A stretch of 64,000 nt of DNA from Darksidea phi (lineage: Eukaryota; Ascomycota; Dothideomycetes; Pleosporales; Lentitheciaceae): positions 40,476 to 104,475 of the forward strand of contig JASJFT010000164.1 in the NCBI GenBank assembly GCA_030770425.1. The letters are read 5' to 3'. The position numbers and the translations under genes were made by a program. Of this stretch, positions 21,255-35,000 are shown one piece after another. Every line of letters starts with the position of its first letter. The stretch's first letter is position 1. The notes below the pieces were generated by a model that was not told the DNA's origin, searched no databases, and saw nothing but the letters and a program-made list of their open reading frames with translations.

Positions 21255-21693
21255 ACGTGCACAGTGGGTTCCGAGAGGGTGGAATGTGTTAACGTAGAAA
21301 ACCATACTCTACACGCTGTAAATAGACCATGCTTTACGACTGCGAACAAACTACGGAATTCAATGAAGCCCTTCTAAATTATTAGCGCAATATGCATGCA
21401 CTGTGCCAGATTTCCTGCCCTGCCTCCCAGCCCCCTCGTAGTGCGGCAGCAGTATTGTTGCTGTGGCCCCCAACCATCAGCCTAACCCCTGTCTTAGCTG
21501 CGGGGCCACGGAGCTGTTGAACCCCGCAGGCTAGTACAATATTAGCCTAACCCCCTGTCTTAGCTGCGGGGGCCACTCCGCTGCAAAGCTGCCTAACGGC
21601 GTGGGCGGCGCGTTATTTCACCGAGTTGGACAAGGTCCGTGCTCCTCCGAACACGAACATTCAACAAAAGAGGCTCAAAACTTCGCATCCGGC
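21255..21693. other. Intergenic region with GC-rich repeats
   Basis: Promoter side of the second dehydrogenase. It contains GC-rich direct and inverted repeats at about 21420-21600, listed separately. The open frame upstream of 21694 begins with GTG, not a normal start in fungi. No gene seen. Confidence 0.5.
21478..21576. repeat. Pair of GC-rich direct repeats
   Basis: AGCCTAACCCCTGTCTTAGC followed by TGCGGGGCCAC at 21478-21509 recurs with two extra bases at 21543-21576, about 65 bp apart. CTGTGGCCCCC (about 21460) and CCCCGCAG (about 21522) are inverted copies of its end. This looks like part of a small non-autonomous element or a duplicated regulatory block. Confidence 0.5.
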
Positions 21694-22905
21694 ATGTCGT
21701 CCCTCTCTGCTAGTCTCGTTCAACCATACTTCGCAACAATGAGTCGCAGCGACACCTCTGATCTCGGAGCCGTCATCGTCATTGGCGGCTGCGGCCTTCT
21801 CGGCCGCCACATTGTCAACTTCCTTCTCGAGAATGGTACGCCTGCGAAGGATATCACCGTCTTCGATATCTCCACCAAGAACAATCGCTTTCCCGATGTG
21901 ACGTACATCGCGGGCGACCTGGGTTCCAAAGACCATGTGGCCGCAGCATTCGACAAAGCCAAACCCAACGTCATCATCAATGTCGCGTCGCCAGACGCAA
22001 TGACACCAGGCGAGGATATATTTTGGCGCTGCAACGTCACAGGCGTCCAAAACATCGTCGAGTGTGCGCAGGAGCGCGGCATCCGTGTCTTCGTTCACTC
22101 TTCGAGCTCCGAAGTCGTTCAGGACGGCTACTACGACATCCATTACGCTACCGAGGAATGGCCTGTGCTTGAAAATCCCGTCAATGGTAGTATCTACGCG
22201 AAGACGAAAGCCGTCGGCGAAGGTATTGTTCTGAGAGCCAATCGCCAGAAGGGTCTCCTCACCACGGCCGTTCGCGGAACCACGCTTTTCGGCGAAGGCG
22301 ATATGGTCCTCACGAGACATTTCCTGGAGCTGGCAAGGTCGGGAAGAATCAAGTTTCAGGTCGGAGCTGGGAAGAATATGTATGACTTTATCTACGCCGG
22401 AAATTGCGCTGAAGGCCACATCCAGGCAGCCCAGGTTGGTTCTCTGCTCACCAGCAAATCCGCATAGACAATACAACTCGCTAACTCAAACTAGGCGTTA
22501 CTGAAAGCTGCGCAATCAACAGGGCCTATCCCCCAAAATAAGCGCGTAGATGGCGAAGCCTTTAACATGAGCAACGGCGATCCATGGTTGTTTTGGGACG
22601 TTGCCCGATTTGTCTCCACCGTCGCTGGATACCCAATCGATGAAAAAGGCGTTTGGAAGATTCCGCTGGGACTTGTGTGCTTCTTCATGGCCATTTGGGA
22701 GTGGATGTATTGGATTGCAACATTCGGAGGCACGCCGCCCGTGACGAGGAGGATGTTGAAGTACACGACGCAAGAGCGGGTTTTCGACATTACGAAGGCG
22801 AGAGAGAGGTTTGGGTTCAATCCGAGGGTGAGCATGGAGGATGGATTGAGGCGCGGCGTGGAATGGCACTTGGAGCGCGAGAAGAAGGAGGGGAAGGCGG
22901 CGTAG
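21694..22905 (+). CDS. Erg26-like sterol C-3 dehydrogenase / 3beta-HSD family protein (2 exons)
   Basis: Exons 21694-22434 and 22495-22905, 383 aa; an ATG at 21739 with A at -3 would give 368 aa and may be the true start. The intron (22435-22494, 60 nt) starts GTTGGT, has GCTAACTC as branch and ends CTAG, phase 0. GGCGLLG at 31-37 is the nucleotide-binding turn, VFVHSSSSEVV gives the active Ser, and IYAKTK gives Tyr168 and Lys172. ITVFDIS fits NAD binding. MYDFIYAGNCAEGH, the hydrophobic stretch LGLVCFFMAIWEWMYWIATF near the C-terminus and the final FGFNPRVSMEDGLRRGVEWH are characteristic of sterol-4alpha-carboxylate 3-dehydrogenase (Erg26), an ER enzyme of C-4 demethylation. It is the last intact gene before the RIP-mutated tract; its 3' flank starts losing CpA within about 80 bp. 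Confidence 0.88.
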
Positions 22906-22987
22906 AGTTGTACATATACCTAAGAGGTAACTATCACGCCTACTTCTACCGGAGGACTTCCGGATTATCATCGGGCCGGCTACGGTC

Positions 22988-25900
22988 ACGTACCGGACCC
23001 TATATAGTCCTACGTTCTACTATTACGTCTTCTTAAGGATTCGTCTTATCTCTATCTAAATATAACTCTTTTACTATTTTAATATTTCTATATCTATCTA
23101 TTTATATATATTTTATAATTTAAATTCTTTTTACTTCTTTTTAAGAACTAGTAGTATAATATTAATACTAAAAGTTAATACTTTAAAAGTTCTTATTAAT
23201 TATATTATATAATATCTATTTAAAATTATTAATATATCTCTTTATATTATTTATTTAAAGAAGAGTATTATATATTATTTAATTTAGATTTATATAATAG
23301 AAGTCTCTTTAAAAGATTTATATAAAATATAATAAAAGTTTATATATAATAAAGGTATTATATTTATATCTTATATATAATAATAGAGCTATAAAGCTAT
23401 ATATAGTACTATTAATTATAAGTAATAAGATAATATTTTAAATATTAAGATACTAGATAAGAAATAATATATAATATTAAACTATAATCTATCTAATATA
23501 ATATAACGATTTAAACCTATATTATAGTAGATTTAGTTAATATTATATTATATTAAGTAAAATAAGAATAAAATAATATATAAGTTATTATATATATTAT
23601 ATTTAAAAAAAAAGATTTAATTATAAATATTTATATAAGAAAGTTACTTATCTTTATTATAAAGATAAGATTTCTACTTTTTATCTTAGAAAATATTTAA
23701 TATTATTATTATTAGGATTTATATTAGGGTTATTATAAAGCTCTACTAGAATATATAGCTAGTAGTAAATAGAATATAAAATATATTAAAAAGAAAGAAA
23801 ATATATTATAGTAAAAATACTATTACTACTATAAATATAGATAACTACTTTTATTACTATTATATATATAGAATATTTATCTATTAAGAGTATACTATTA
23901 GTATATAGAATCTTAATATATATCTTTATAACTCTTATAGAGTTCTTAAGTAAAAGAGAATAATAATTATTTATAATCTTAGTAGTAGCTACTCTTAAAT
24001 TAAGATATCGGATAAAGTATAGTTACCTCTACTAATAGAGCTACTAATTAAAGAGTTTAGAAAGCTATTAAGTAGATTTTAATATAGTAAGATTAACTAT
24101 AATTATATTATAGTTAATATAAACGTCTTATATAGATATTATAAAATAAAGTATAAATTATTATAAAAAGAGAATACTAGTATACTATATATAAAAGTTA
24201 ACGTTTAGACTTTCTTTTAAATAGAAGGACTATAGTAGTATTTTATTATAAATACTTTAGAAAAGGTAGAAAGTAATAGATCTTTACTTCTAAGTAATAG
24301 AAAGACTAAGGTAGATATATTACTTAGTAAGTAGAAGAAAATAGATTTATAATATAAATAAAAGATATAAGTTATAGAGATAGATATAGTAAAGATAAAT
24401 AAAATAGACTAGTTTAATTATATAGAGTAGTTATAGTATTAAATTAAATATAACTATATATATCTCGTATATATAATTAAGCTATTAAAGTAAAATAAAC
24501 TAAAGTTTAAATAGATAGTAAAAATAGTTAAGTTACTAGTAAAAAGAAGTATTACTAGATTATTAATACTTATATATAAGATAAGGTAGTAGTTATAAAG
24601 TATTTAATAAGAGAAGATTAACTAATAACTAATAATATAGCTATAGAATCTAAAAAGTTAGATCTACTATACGAGGTATATTATTATATTTATATACTAT
24701 TTTTTATATATTATTATTAATAAGAAGATAAGAGTAGCTAGTAGCTACTATAATAATAATAGTAATAAAAATAATAGTAATAGTAATAGTAGTCGAAGAA
24801 GAAGTTAATATAAATATAAGTTAAATATATTTAAAAATATCTAAGAGCTATTTCTATAAAAGAACTTATAAAAGAAGCTAATAAAAGAGCTATAAATTAT
24901 ACTTAATAGACTAGATAAAAACTATTAATAAGAAGTATTATTACTTTTACTAGCTTCTTTTATCTTTATAAGTACTAGAAATAACCTATTTAATAGTAGA
25001 TTAATTTATTTTCTAACTATACTTAGAATTAATAGAGAAATAGATTAGTTATATATAGTAAGAAGCTACTTATATATACTTATTAGTATTATATATTATA
25101 TAAGAGTTATTATTATAAAGAAACTACTTCTATCTATATAATAGAAAGAATAAAGAGATATAGATTAAAAAGAATTTCTTTAAATATATAAGCTATACTT
25201 AGTAAATAGCTTATATAATCTAATAAGTAAAATATTAAACTTACTAGCTTATAATAAGTTTATTATACTAAATACTAGAAACTTAAATAATATATACTAG
25301 TTAAGAGATAAGATAATATTTTATTTTAATAAAAGATTAAGTATTATTTATTAATTTTAGTAGATAGTCTATAATATTATTATTAAGGTAGAGAATATAC
25401 TATAGTAGAAGTTATTTTAAATAGTTAATTTAGTAGAATAATTTCTTATAAAGCTAAATATAATTATTAATAATATAATATTTATAAGATATTATTAGAC
25501 TTATCTATAAAGAGTACCGTCTTTTAAATAGATTATATATTTATTAACTTACTAACTAGTCCTAAAGTACTACTATATAGACTTTAACTATATAGTTTTA
25601 GTTATATAGACTAGTATTATAGACTAGTTACTCTATATAATACTATTTATAATATCTTTACTAGACTACCTTAAGAATAAAGGTAGATTAATAAAGCTTA
25701 GCTAAAATTATTCTAAAAATCTAATCTATCTACTATTAAAAGAAAATATTTAAAATTCTATATAGACGTCGTTTATTAGTTCTAAAATCTATTACGACTA
25801 ATACTTATATCTTAAATAAGTATATTAATAAATAGAAGAGAAAAGATAGGAATAAAAGAAAAATATTAAAGTTAAAAATTATACCTATATCTTTAGATTA

Positions 25901-26002
25901 AGGCTTAGAATTTCTAAAAAACTATATATTAGCTATATCTCTTAGAGGTATAGAGTATTTCTCTTTATAGTAATCTACTATAAGCTATTATTTATAGTAT
26001 AG
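22988..26002. repeat. First RIP block, origin unresolved
   Basis: About 3 kb with no CpA or TpG that I could find. It shows no clear similarity by eye to the tandem units to its right, nor LTR ends. A run of AAT/AGT triplets at about 24,750-24,810 is a simple repeat. It is probably another transposon or a diverged repeat. No gene can be supported. Confidence 0.5.
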
Positions 26003-26360
26003 TATTAGGTCTATAGGGTTAGAATTAGACCCTAAAGTTAAGAAATACTAATATTTTATTAATTTCTCTAGTTAGTTTTTTTATTACTATACTACTATAA
26101 ATATATACGTAAATAGTTTTTAACTCTATTCTTATCTCTTTATACTTATTATAAGTCTATAGATTAACTTATTACTCTATAAATTTCGCTACGTAGTTAT
26201 ATAGTTAAATAATACTATATCTAATTAAATTATTTCTAATATAATTATATATATATATAGTATAGTATAAGTCCTACTATATATACTATCTAGAATTATA
26301 CTATATCTAATTAAATTATTTCTAATATAAATCGTATAGTATTATAGTACTATCTATCTA

Positions 26361-26468
26361 TAGTATACTAGTTATACTAGTATATAGTATACTAGCTATA
26401 CTAGTATATAGTATACTAGTATATAGTATACTAATATATAGTATACTAGAGTATAGTATACTAGTTTT
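26361..26468. repeat. AT-rich palindromic minisatellite, copy 1
   Basis: Iterations of GTATACTAG and TATACTAGTATATA produce a self-complementary tract. Equivalent tracts lie at 31,907-32,010 and 51,794-51,910 with different numbers and variants of the unit, so it changes in length between copies. Confidence 0.75.
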
Positions 26469-26597
26469 ACTATAGTACCGCCTACGTATATATACTATAC
26501 TAAACGAAATCCTATATAGTACTATATAATAATACTATACTATATATAAAAATTATATATTATATAAAATAGTAATATAATATAGTTTAACTTATTA

Positions 26598-27736
26598 ATA
26601 GGACTCCTAGGAATATTATCCCTAAACTATCTATTAAAAGGTAGTAGTAAGTAGATAGTACTATCTATAATAATAGAATATATTATAATAGTAGGTATTT
26701 AATTAGATTAATATATATATATTAATAGTAGGGAAAGAATTAATACTAGATTATAGAAGTATTAAACGTACTAGTACCCTACTCTTCGGTCCTATTATAC
26801 TTCTAGGTATAAAAATCTCTATAATTCTTTACTAAAAATATATATTACTAATAATATATCTTCCTTCTAACTATAAAAGTAGGGTCGGTCTCCTAAATAC
26901 TATATAGAGATAAAGAGGGTAGTAGCTAAATTAAAGTAAAGTAAAGTAAGTATATAGAATAAGAGGGTAACTCTAAGAAAGGTTTATTAAGATAAAGAAG
27001 TACTAGTTAATAGATTAGATAAGTACTATTCTCTCTATAAATACGACGAAGGGATAAGACTATATTAGATACTATATAGTAGATTACGAAGAAGAAAGAG
27101 TAATATATAATTAGCTTTAGTAGATAATATAGACTACGATACTAATATACTATTTATCTAGAGCTATAGATACTTTTATATACTATACCTCTATATACCC
27201 CTATAGTACTATAGTAAAGTAGATATAGTATATAGGGGGGGTAGATTCTACTATAATATAATATAATATATAAGATATAGTACTATATAAAAGAAATATA
27301 ATATATATCTAAGACTTAAATAGAGAATAAGATAAAGTAGTAGAGGTATATAATAATATAAAAAACTATCTAATTAGTAATAGTAATAGTAATAGAATTA
27401 ACGAGCTTACTAGATAGTTAGAGGGGATAAGAATAAATTATATTAATATAGATATAAAAGAAACTAATATAGTATCTATTAAAAAGAATAGACTAGAGCT
27501 ATCTATATACCGACTAGAAGCTTATATAGTAGATACTTAGAAGTAAGCTATCTCTAGGACTATAAGAGTAACTAAGATAATATTTCTAGAAGGTCGATTA
27601 TCTAGCTTCTTACTACCTATAGTTAATAATATAGAGGTTACTAGAATAATATCCCTAAAAGGTCTATTACTAAGCTCTTTATTATCTATAACTAGTAATA
27701 TAGGTATTCCCGAAATAATATCCTTAAAAGATCTAT
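26598..27736. repeat. 37-nt palindromes in copy 1 (26598-26634, 27562-27598, 27631-27667, 27700-27736)
   Basis: Each is 18 nt, one centre base, then 18 nt of near reverse complement, starting ATAG/ATAA, with a core like GGATA-N-TATCC and ending CTAT or CGAT. Those at 27,562, 27,631 and 27,700 recur every 69 nt as part of a tandem repeat. Copies of the first are at 32,143-32,179 and 52,044-52,080. Confidence 0.8.
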
Positions 27737-30559
27737 TACTAAGCTTTCTACTACTTATAGCTAGTTCTATAGACGACTTCTTTATAGATAAAAGTAAACT
27801 ATATATAAAACCTCTAGATATACCCCTAATAGATTAAATTAATAAAAATACTAATAATATCGAACTATTAGTATCTAACTATACTACGTTAAAACTTAAG
27901 AACTTATCTATCCGATAAGTTATAGTATAAACTATCCTTTACTATCTTTAATATAGCTATATCTATAGAGAGAAGTAATTTTCTAATAGACTTTCTCTTA
28001 AGTATATAACTAAGCTTCTATAAGATAAGCTATATTAAGTATCTATACTTACTTTATATAACTACGTACTATTAAGTTTACTAAAGATTATTAGATTATA
28101 TAATAATAGCGTACCTATCTATTTATAATAGAAACTACTATTAACTAAACTTTATCTCGACCTAGCTTAGAACCCTCTATAGCTACTATTACTCGACTTT
28201 AATCTATTAGAGTACGAATATCTAAATATATAAGGGTTTTTTAATATTTAAGACTAATTTAATATAGATAGTATCTTATTCTCCCCTTTATATCTACGCG
28301 TCTTTTAATAGAATACTAAAATTTTCTTCTATCTAGTCTATATATAAATAATATACTTAAACTAATATATATTCTTATTCTATATAAATCTAATAAGTAA
28401 TAAGAATATTCTCTTTTACGTAGTAGGATAGTAGAACTATTTTATCTTTTTCTCTAAGATACTACTAGTATATACTAATCTAGATAGTAAGATAGTTAAA
28501 GCTATAACCTAGTACCTTAATAACTATATAATAAGTATTTAGATTAACTAAATCTTTCTCTCTATCTTAGATATAGTATACTCCCCCGGTACTAGATACT
28601 ACTATTCTTACTTCTAGAATAAAATCTATACTAAGACTAATATAAAAAGTAAAATAGAAGTCTATAAGAAGGTATAGAATCGTATTAATATTTAGATCTC
28701 TATTATCTCTATTCTTCTAGGTAACCTCTAGGACTATATCGGTCTATTTATAAGAAATATAGTAGATACCTATCTTTTTATAGATATCTTTAACGAGTTA
28801 GTTCTCTTTATCTTTAACTATAATATAAAGCTAGCTAGCTAGAGTAAGTAAAAGACGTTTACTAAAGTATAGTAGATATTTATAGCTATAATACGGTATC
28901 TATAGAATTAAAACTATATTATACTAACTATTTTCTAGCTTAATCTTACTTTTAAATAATTTAAATAAGGTAGCCGTACTATAATCCTTTATAAAGTTAT
29001 ATATAATTATATCTAGGCGTTCTAACTTATAAATCCTACTTTATAAGCTAGATCTACTACTAATATAGTAATCTATCTATAGACTAGTACTAATACTAGA
29101 AGTATTAATATAGCTATAAAATATATAAATTCTTTATATACTAGAGGACTTATATAAGCTAAGGAGTATAATATACTTAAGAAATAGTTTATCTTCTAAC
29201 TTAAAGGCTATATCCCTTTTTAGAACCTTTTATTTAAACTCTTAGTCTACTTAGAAGAGTATCTTAGACTATAGACTTAGCTTTATATATTATTAGTACT
29301 AGTACTATTAAAGCTTACTTACTCTACTATTCTATACTATTAGTAGAATATTAAGAGCTAAATCTATCTATTAATCTATAGATTAGATTAGACGACCTTT
29401 AGTAATAGATAAGAATTTAGAATTAACTATAACCTATTCTTAGTCCTCCTAGACTATCTCTTAGAGCTCGTTAAGAATTTACTTAATATAGTAGTAGTAT
29501 CTACTATACTAGAGTATAAAGATTACTAGTATTTAGCTACTATAAAGGTTAACTATTTTTAAATAGTAAAGAGTAATTAATAGATTCTAGATATAGAGGT
29601 TACTACGTAAGCTATAAATCTAGAATCTAGTACTAGTATAATACCTATAATAATAGCTAAGTAAGAGCTAAATATTATATTTACTACCTTACTTACCTAA
29701 ATTCTATTTCTTTTATTAGACTATTTAAATCTAAAGTAGATATTATCTATCTAGTATAGATATCGTTAGATAAAGAGCTAAGTTATAAATAGATTTCCTA
29801 TATAGGTAGTATATAAGAAAAAATAATTTTAATAATAGTATAGACTTTACTTTTAAGACTCTATAGAGAGGTAGAATATACTATAATTATATTCTAAGCT
29901 TAGTATATAGTCGCTTTATATTTTTATACTAGATATCTATAAATATCTATAGCTAGATATAGTATATAATTTACTATATAAAAGTATCTATACTACTATA
30001 GAGCTTCTTATAAAGAAGATATAAGAGGGAAGAATATATAAATTTATAAAATATATAATTCGTATATATATAATAGTATATAATACTATATTAAGAAATA
30101 CCTTATATCTTCTAATAGTACTTTTTTAAATATATATTTAGACGTATAATCTCTTAGTTATTAAGATAGTATAGTCGTAGTAGATATACGAGAGAAAGAA
30201 TAATAGAAAGAATAGTAGTACTAAAGCCTTTTAATACGAATCTAGACTATTTAATAATATAGTTACTAGATTAGAAGTACTATTATTTATAAGTATTAAG
30301 AAGTTTTTATATAAGAATAGTCTTAACTTATAGATTATTAAAGTAGTATATATAAAATAAAGAGAATAGTCTAAATATTATCTAAAGTAGGTATCTAGTC
30401 TATAGACTAATCGAGTAGTATCTCTCTTTAAGTTAAGTAATATCTAGTTTAACTAGACTAAGAGATTATATATTATTCTAAAGATTACTAAAATTATATA
30501 AATAATTTAAGAGTAAGCGTCTTCTAGGTATATAGATACTATTATTTACTAATTTAAGA

Positions 30560-31170
30560 ATTTTCTTTCTAATATAACTAGCTACTATATCTAGATAATT
30601 CTCTACTACGAGTTTAATAAGACGTTGATACTAGTAAAGGGGTTATTATAGAATTTAATCGAGATAAGAGAAGAATATACTAATTAAATAGAACTAGTAT
30701 ATATAAAGTAGATATTCTCTATTTTTAATATAAAGAACTATACTTAGTTCTATATTAGGTATAGTATATTAACTTATAAGAATAAGATATTAAAAAGAAA
30801 GATTCTTTAAGTATTAATATACTAGCGAACGATAATAAACTAAGATAGTAGCTAGAATATAGTATAATATCTACTATTCTTATTAGTATATAGTAGAGGT
30901 AGGGTTTAATAGATACTAACCTTACTATATAAAATTATAATATTTAAGAAAGACTATATAGAGTAGATAGTAAGAAAATAAAGATACCTTATTAATTTAG
31001 ATATTTAGAAGATAGATAGAAAAGATAATAAGGACTTAGAGTAGCTAATAGAGCTAGAAGACTATATAGAAAGTATAGAAGAAAGTAGAAATAAAGATTA
31101 TATTAAAGAAGAATCTATATTAGATAGATAAATCTACTATTATAGACTTAGACTAAATAGTAAGTTAACT
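30560..31170 (+). pseudogene. Ghost of ORF C (copy 1), RIP-inactivated
   Basis: Reading plus-strand frames and treating TAA/TAG as former CAA/CAG, this stretch decodes without frameshift into a charged polypeptide; copies lie at about 36,110-36,720 and 56,020-56,620. In copy 3 I followed one continuous frame from about 56,050 to 56,620. Only TAA and TAG stops occur, never TGA, as expected when TpG is lost. The ancestral protein was probably longer; I do not recognise it. Confidence 0.5.
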
Positions 31171-31248
31171 AAGAGACCTTTTTAAAATACTATCTTAAAA
31201 AGGTTTATAAGTATAGCTATATAACTATAACCTATAGAGAATAGCTAT

Positions 31249-31540
31249 ATAGACCTTTCTAGAATATTATTCTTAAAAGATCTATAAGAAAGACTTTTAT
31301 AATTATAATTTATACCGTAAATCTATATAGATATTACTAGAATACTATTCCTAAAAGATCTATAAAGGAGATATTTATAACTATATCTTATAAAGTATAT
31401 CTATATAGATTTCTCTAAAATATTATTTCTAAAAGATTTATAAGGGAGAGCTCTATAACTATACTATATAAAGTATATCTATATAGATCTCTCTAGAATA
31501 TTATCCTTAAAAGACCTATAAGAAAGAGCTTTATAACTAT
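31249..31540. repeat. Cluster of 37-nt palindromes after ORF C, copy 1
   Basis: The first lies at 31,249-31,285; further ones follow at about 78-80-nt steps up to the end of copy 1. The same cluster is at about 36,780-37,085 in copy 2 and 56,695-56,965 in copy 3. Confidence 0.75.
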
Positions 31541-31906
31541 AATCTAGTATTAGGCCTATAGGGTTAGGATTAGACTCTAAAGTTAAGGAATACTAATATT
31601 TTATTAATCCCTCTAGTTAGTTTTTTTATTATTATACCGCTACGAATATATATATAAATAGTTTTTAACCCTATTCTTATCTCTTTATACTTATTATAAG
31701 TCTATAGATTAACTTATTACTCTATAAATTTCGCTACGTAGTTATATAGTTAAACGATATTATATCTAATTAAATTATTTTTAATATAACTATACGCGCG
31801 TATAGTATAGTATAAGTCCTACTATATATACTATTTAGAACTATATTATATCTAATTAAATTATTTCTAATATAAACTATATAGTATTATAGTACTATCT
31901 ATCTAT

Positions 31907-32010
31907 AGTATACTAGCTATAATAGCGCGTAGTATACTAGCTATACTAGTATATAGTATACCGGTACGTAGTATACTAGAGTATAGTATACTAGAGTATA
32001 ATATACTAGC
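31907..32010. repeat. AT-rich palindromic minisatellite, copy 2
   Basis: The same GTATACTAG-based tract as at 26,361, with some CpG-containing variants (AGCGCGTAGTATAC, CCGGTACGTAG) not yet changed to TpA. Confidence 0.75.
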
Positions 32011-35000
32011 TCTACTATAGTACCGCCTATATATACGTATTATATTAAACGAAATCCTATATAGTACTATATAATAATACTATATTATATATAAAAATTA
32101 TATATTATATAAAATAGTAATATAATATAGTTTAACTTATTAATAGAACTTTTAGGAATATTATCCCCGAACTACCTATTAAAAGATAGTAATAAGTAGA
32201 TAGTACTACCTATAATAATAGAATCTATTATAATAGTAGGTATTTAATTAGATCGACGTACGTATATTAATAATAGAGGAAGAATTAATACTAGATTACG
32301 GGAGCGTCGAATATACTAGTACCCTACTCTCTAGTTCTATTATACCCCTAGGTATAAAAATCTCTATAATTCTCTACTAAAAATATATATTACTAATAAT
32401 ATATCTTCCTTCTAACTACGAAAGTAGGGTTAGCCTCCTAAATACTATATAGAGACGGAGAGGATAGTAGCTAAATTAAAGTAAAGTAAAATAAGTATAT
32501 AGAATAAAAGGGTAACTCTAAAAGAGGTTTATTAAGATAAAGAAGTACTAATTAATAGATTAGATAAGTACTATCCTCTCTACGAATACGATAAAGGGAT
32601 AAGGTCGTATCGGGCGCTATATAGTAGATTATAAAGAAGAAAGAGCGATATATAATTAGTCTTAGTAGACTAATATAGACTATAATACTAATATACTACC
32701 TACTTAGGGCTATAAATACTTTTATATACTATACCCCTATATACCTTTATAGTACTATAGTAGAGTAGATATAGTACGTAGGGGGGGTAGATTCTACTAT
32801 AGTATAATATAATATATAAGATATAATATTATATAGAAGAAATATAATATATACCTAGGACTTAAAAAGAGAATAAGATAAAGTAGTAGAGGTACGTAAT
32901 AATATAATAAACTACCTAATTAGTAATAGTAATAGTAATAGAATTAACGAGCTTACTAGATAGTTAGAGGGGATAAGAATAGGCTATATTAATATAGATA
33001 CGGAAGGAACTAATATAGTATCTATTAAAAAGAATAAATTAGAGCTATCTATATATTAACTAGAAGCTTATATAATAGAGGCTTAAAAGTAAGCTATCTC
33101 TAGGATAATAAGAGTAACTAAAATAATATTTCTAGAAGGTCGATTATCTAGCTTCCTACTACCTATAGCTAATAATATAGGGGTTACTAGAATAATATCC
33201 TTAAAAGGTCTATTACTAAGCTCCCTATTATCTACGACTAGTAATATAAGTATTCCTAAGATAATATCCCTAGAAGGTTTATTACTAAGCTCTTTACTAT
33301 CTATAGCTAGTCCTATAGATAACTTCTTTATAGATAAAAGTAAACTATATATAGAGCCTCTAGGTACGCCCCTAATAGATTAAATTAACGAAAATACTAA
33401 TAATATTAAACTATTAGTATCTAACTATACTATACTAGAACTCGAGAACTCGTCTATCTAATAAGCTATAGTATAAGCTATTCTTTATTATCTTTAATAT
33501 AGCTATATTTATAAAGAGAAGTAATCTTTTAATAAACTTTTCCTTAAATATATAACTAAGCTTCTATAGAATAAGCTATATTAGATATCTATACTTATTC
33601 CGTATAACTATATATTATTAAGTCTACTAAAGGTTATTAGGTTATATAATAATAGCGTACCTATCTATTTATAATAAAAACTACTATTAATTAAACTCTA
33701 TTTCGACCTAGCTTAGGACCCTTTATAGCTACTATCGCTCGACTTTAATCTATTAGAGTATAAATATCTAGATATATAAGAGTCTTTTAATATTTAAGAC
33801 TAATTCGATATAAATAATATCTTATTCTCCCCTTTATATCTACGCGTCTTCTAATAGAATACTAAAATTTCCTTCTATTTAGTCTATATACGAATAATAT
33901 ATTTAAACTAATATATATTCTTACCCTATATAAACCTAATAAGTAATAAGAATATTCTCTTCTACGTAATAGGGTAGTAGAACTATTTTATCTTTTTTCT
34001 TAAGATACTACTAGTATATACTAATCTAGATAGTAAGGTAGTTAAAGCTATAATCTAGTATTTTAACGACTATATAATAAGTATTTAGACTAACTAAATT
34101 CTTCTTCCTATTTTAGATATAGTATACTCCCCTAGTACTAGATACTACTATTCTTACTCCTAGAATAAAATCTATACTAAGACTAATATAAAAAGTAAAA
34201 TAGAAGTCTATAAAGAGACGTAGAGTTATATTAATATTCGAATCTCTATTACCTCTACCCTTCTAGGCGACCTCTAGAACTATATTAGTTTATTTATAAG
34301 AAATATAGTAGATACCTATCTTCCTATAGACGTCTTTAATAAACTAGCTCTTTTTATCTCTAATTATAATATAAAGCTAGCTAGTTAGAGTAAGTAAGAG
34401 ATATTTACTAAAGTATAGTAGATATTTATAGCTACGATATAGTATCTATAGAATTAGGACTATATTATACTAATTATCTTCTAGCTTAACCTTACTTTTA
34501 AATAATTTAAATAAGATAACTATACTATAATCCTTTATAAAGCTATATATAACTATATCTAGGTATTCTAGCTTATAAATCCTACTCTATAAGCTAGACC
34601 TACTACTAATATAGTAATCTACCTATAGACTAGTACTAATACTAAAAGTATTAATATAGCTATAAAATATATAAATCCTCTATATACTAGAGGGCTTATA
34701 TAAGCTAAGGGGTATAATATACTTAAGAAATAATTTACCTCCTAACTTAAAGGTTATACCCCTTTTTAGGATCCTCTATTTAAACTCTTAGTCTACTTAG
34801 AAGAATATCTTAGACTATAGACTTAACTTTATATATCGTTAGTACTAGTACTATTAAAACTTACTTACTCTACTATTCTATACTATTAGTAGAATATTAA
34901 GAGCCGAATCTACCTATTAATCTATAGATTAGATTAGGTAACCTTTAGTAATAGATAAGAATTTAGGATTAACTACGACTTATTCTTAGTCCTCCTAGAC

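Larger units (their letters stand above)
26003..31547 (+). repeat. Partial subtelomeric repeat unit, copy 1 (5.5 kb)
   Basis: Begins TATTAGGTCTATAGGGTTAG and is collinear with 31,548-37,092 and 51,437-56,990. It ends directly against the start of copy 2, so it lacks the second half of the full unit. Differences between copies are nearly all C/T or G/A. It includes an AT-rich minisatellite (about 26,361-26,468), several 37-nt palindromes and the ghost of ORF C. Confidence 0.85.

Noticed and set aside
21661..22476. 271-aa minus-strand frame
   Set aside because: Shadow of the Erg26-like gene, which has full family motifs on the plus strand.
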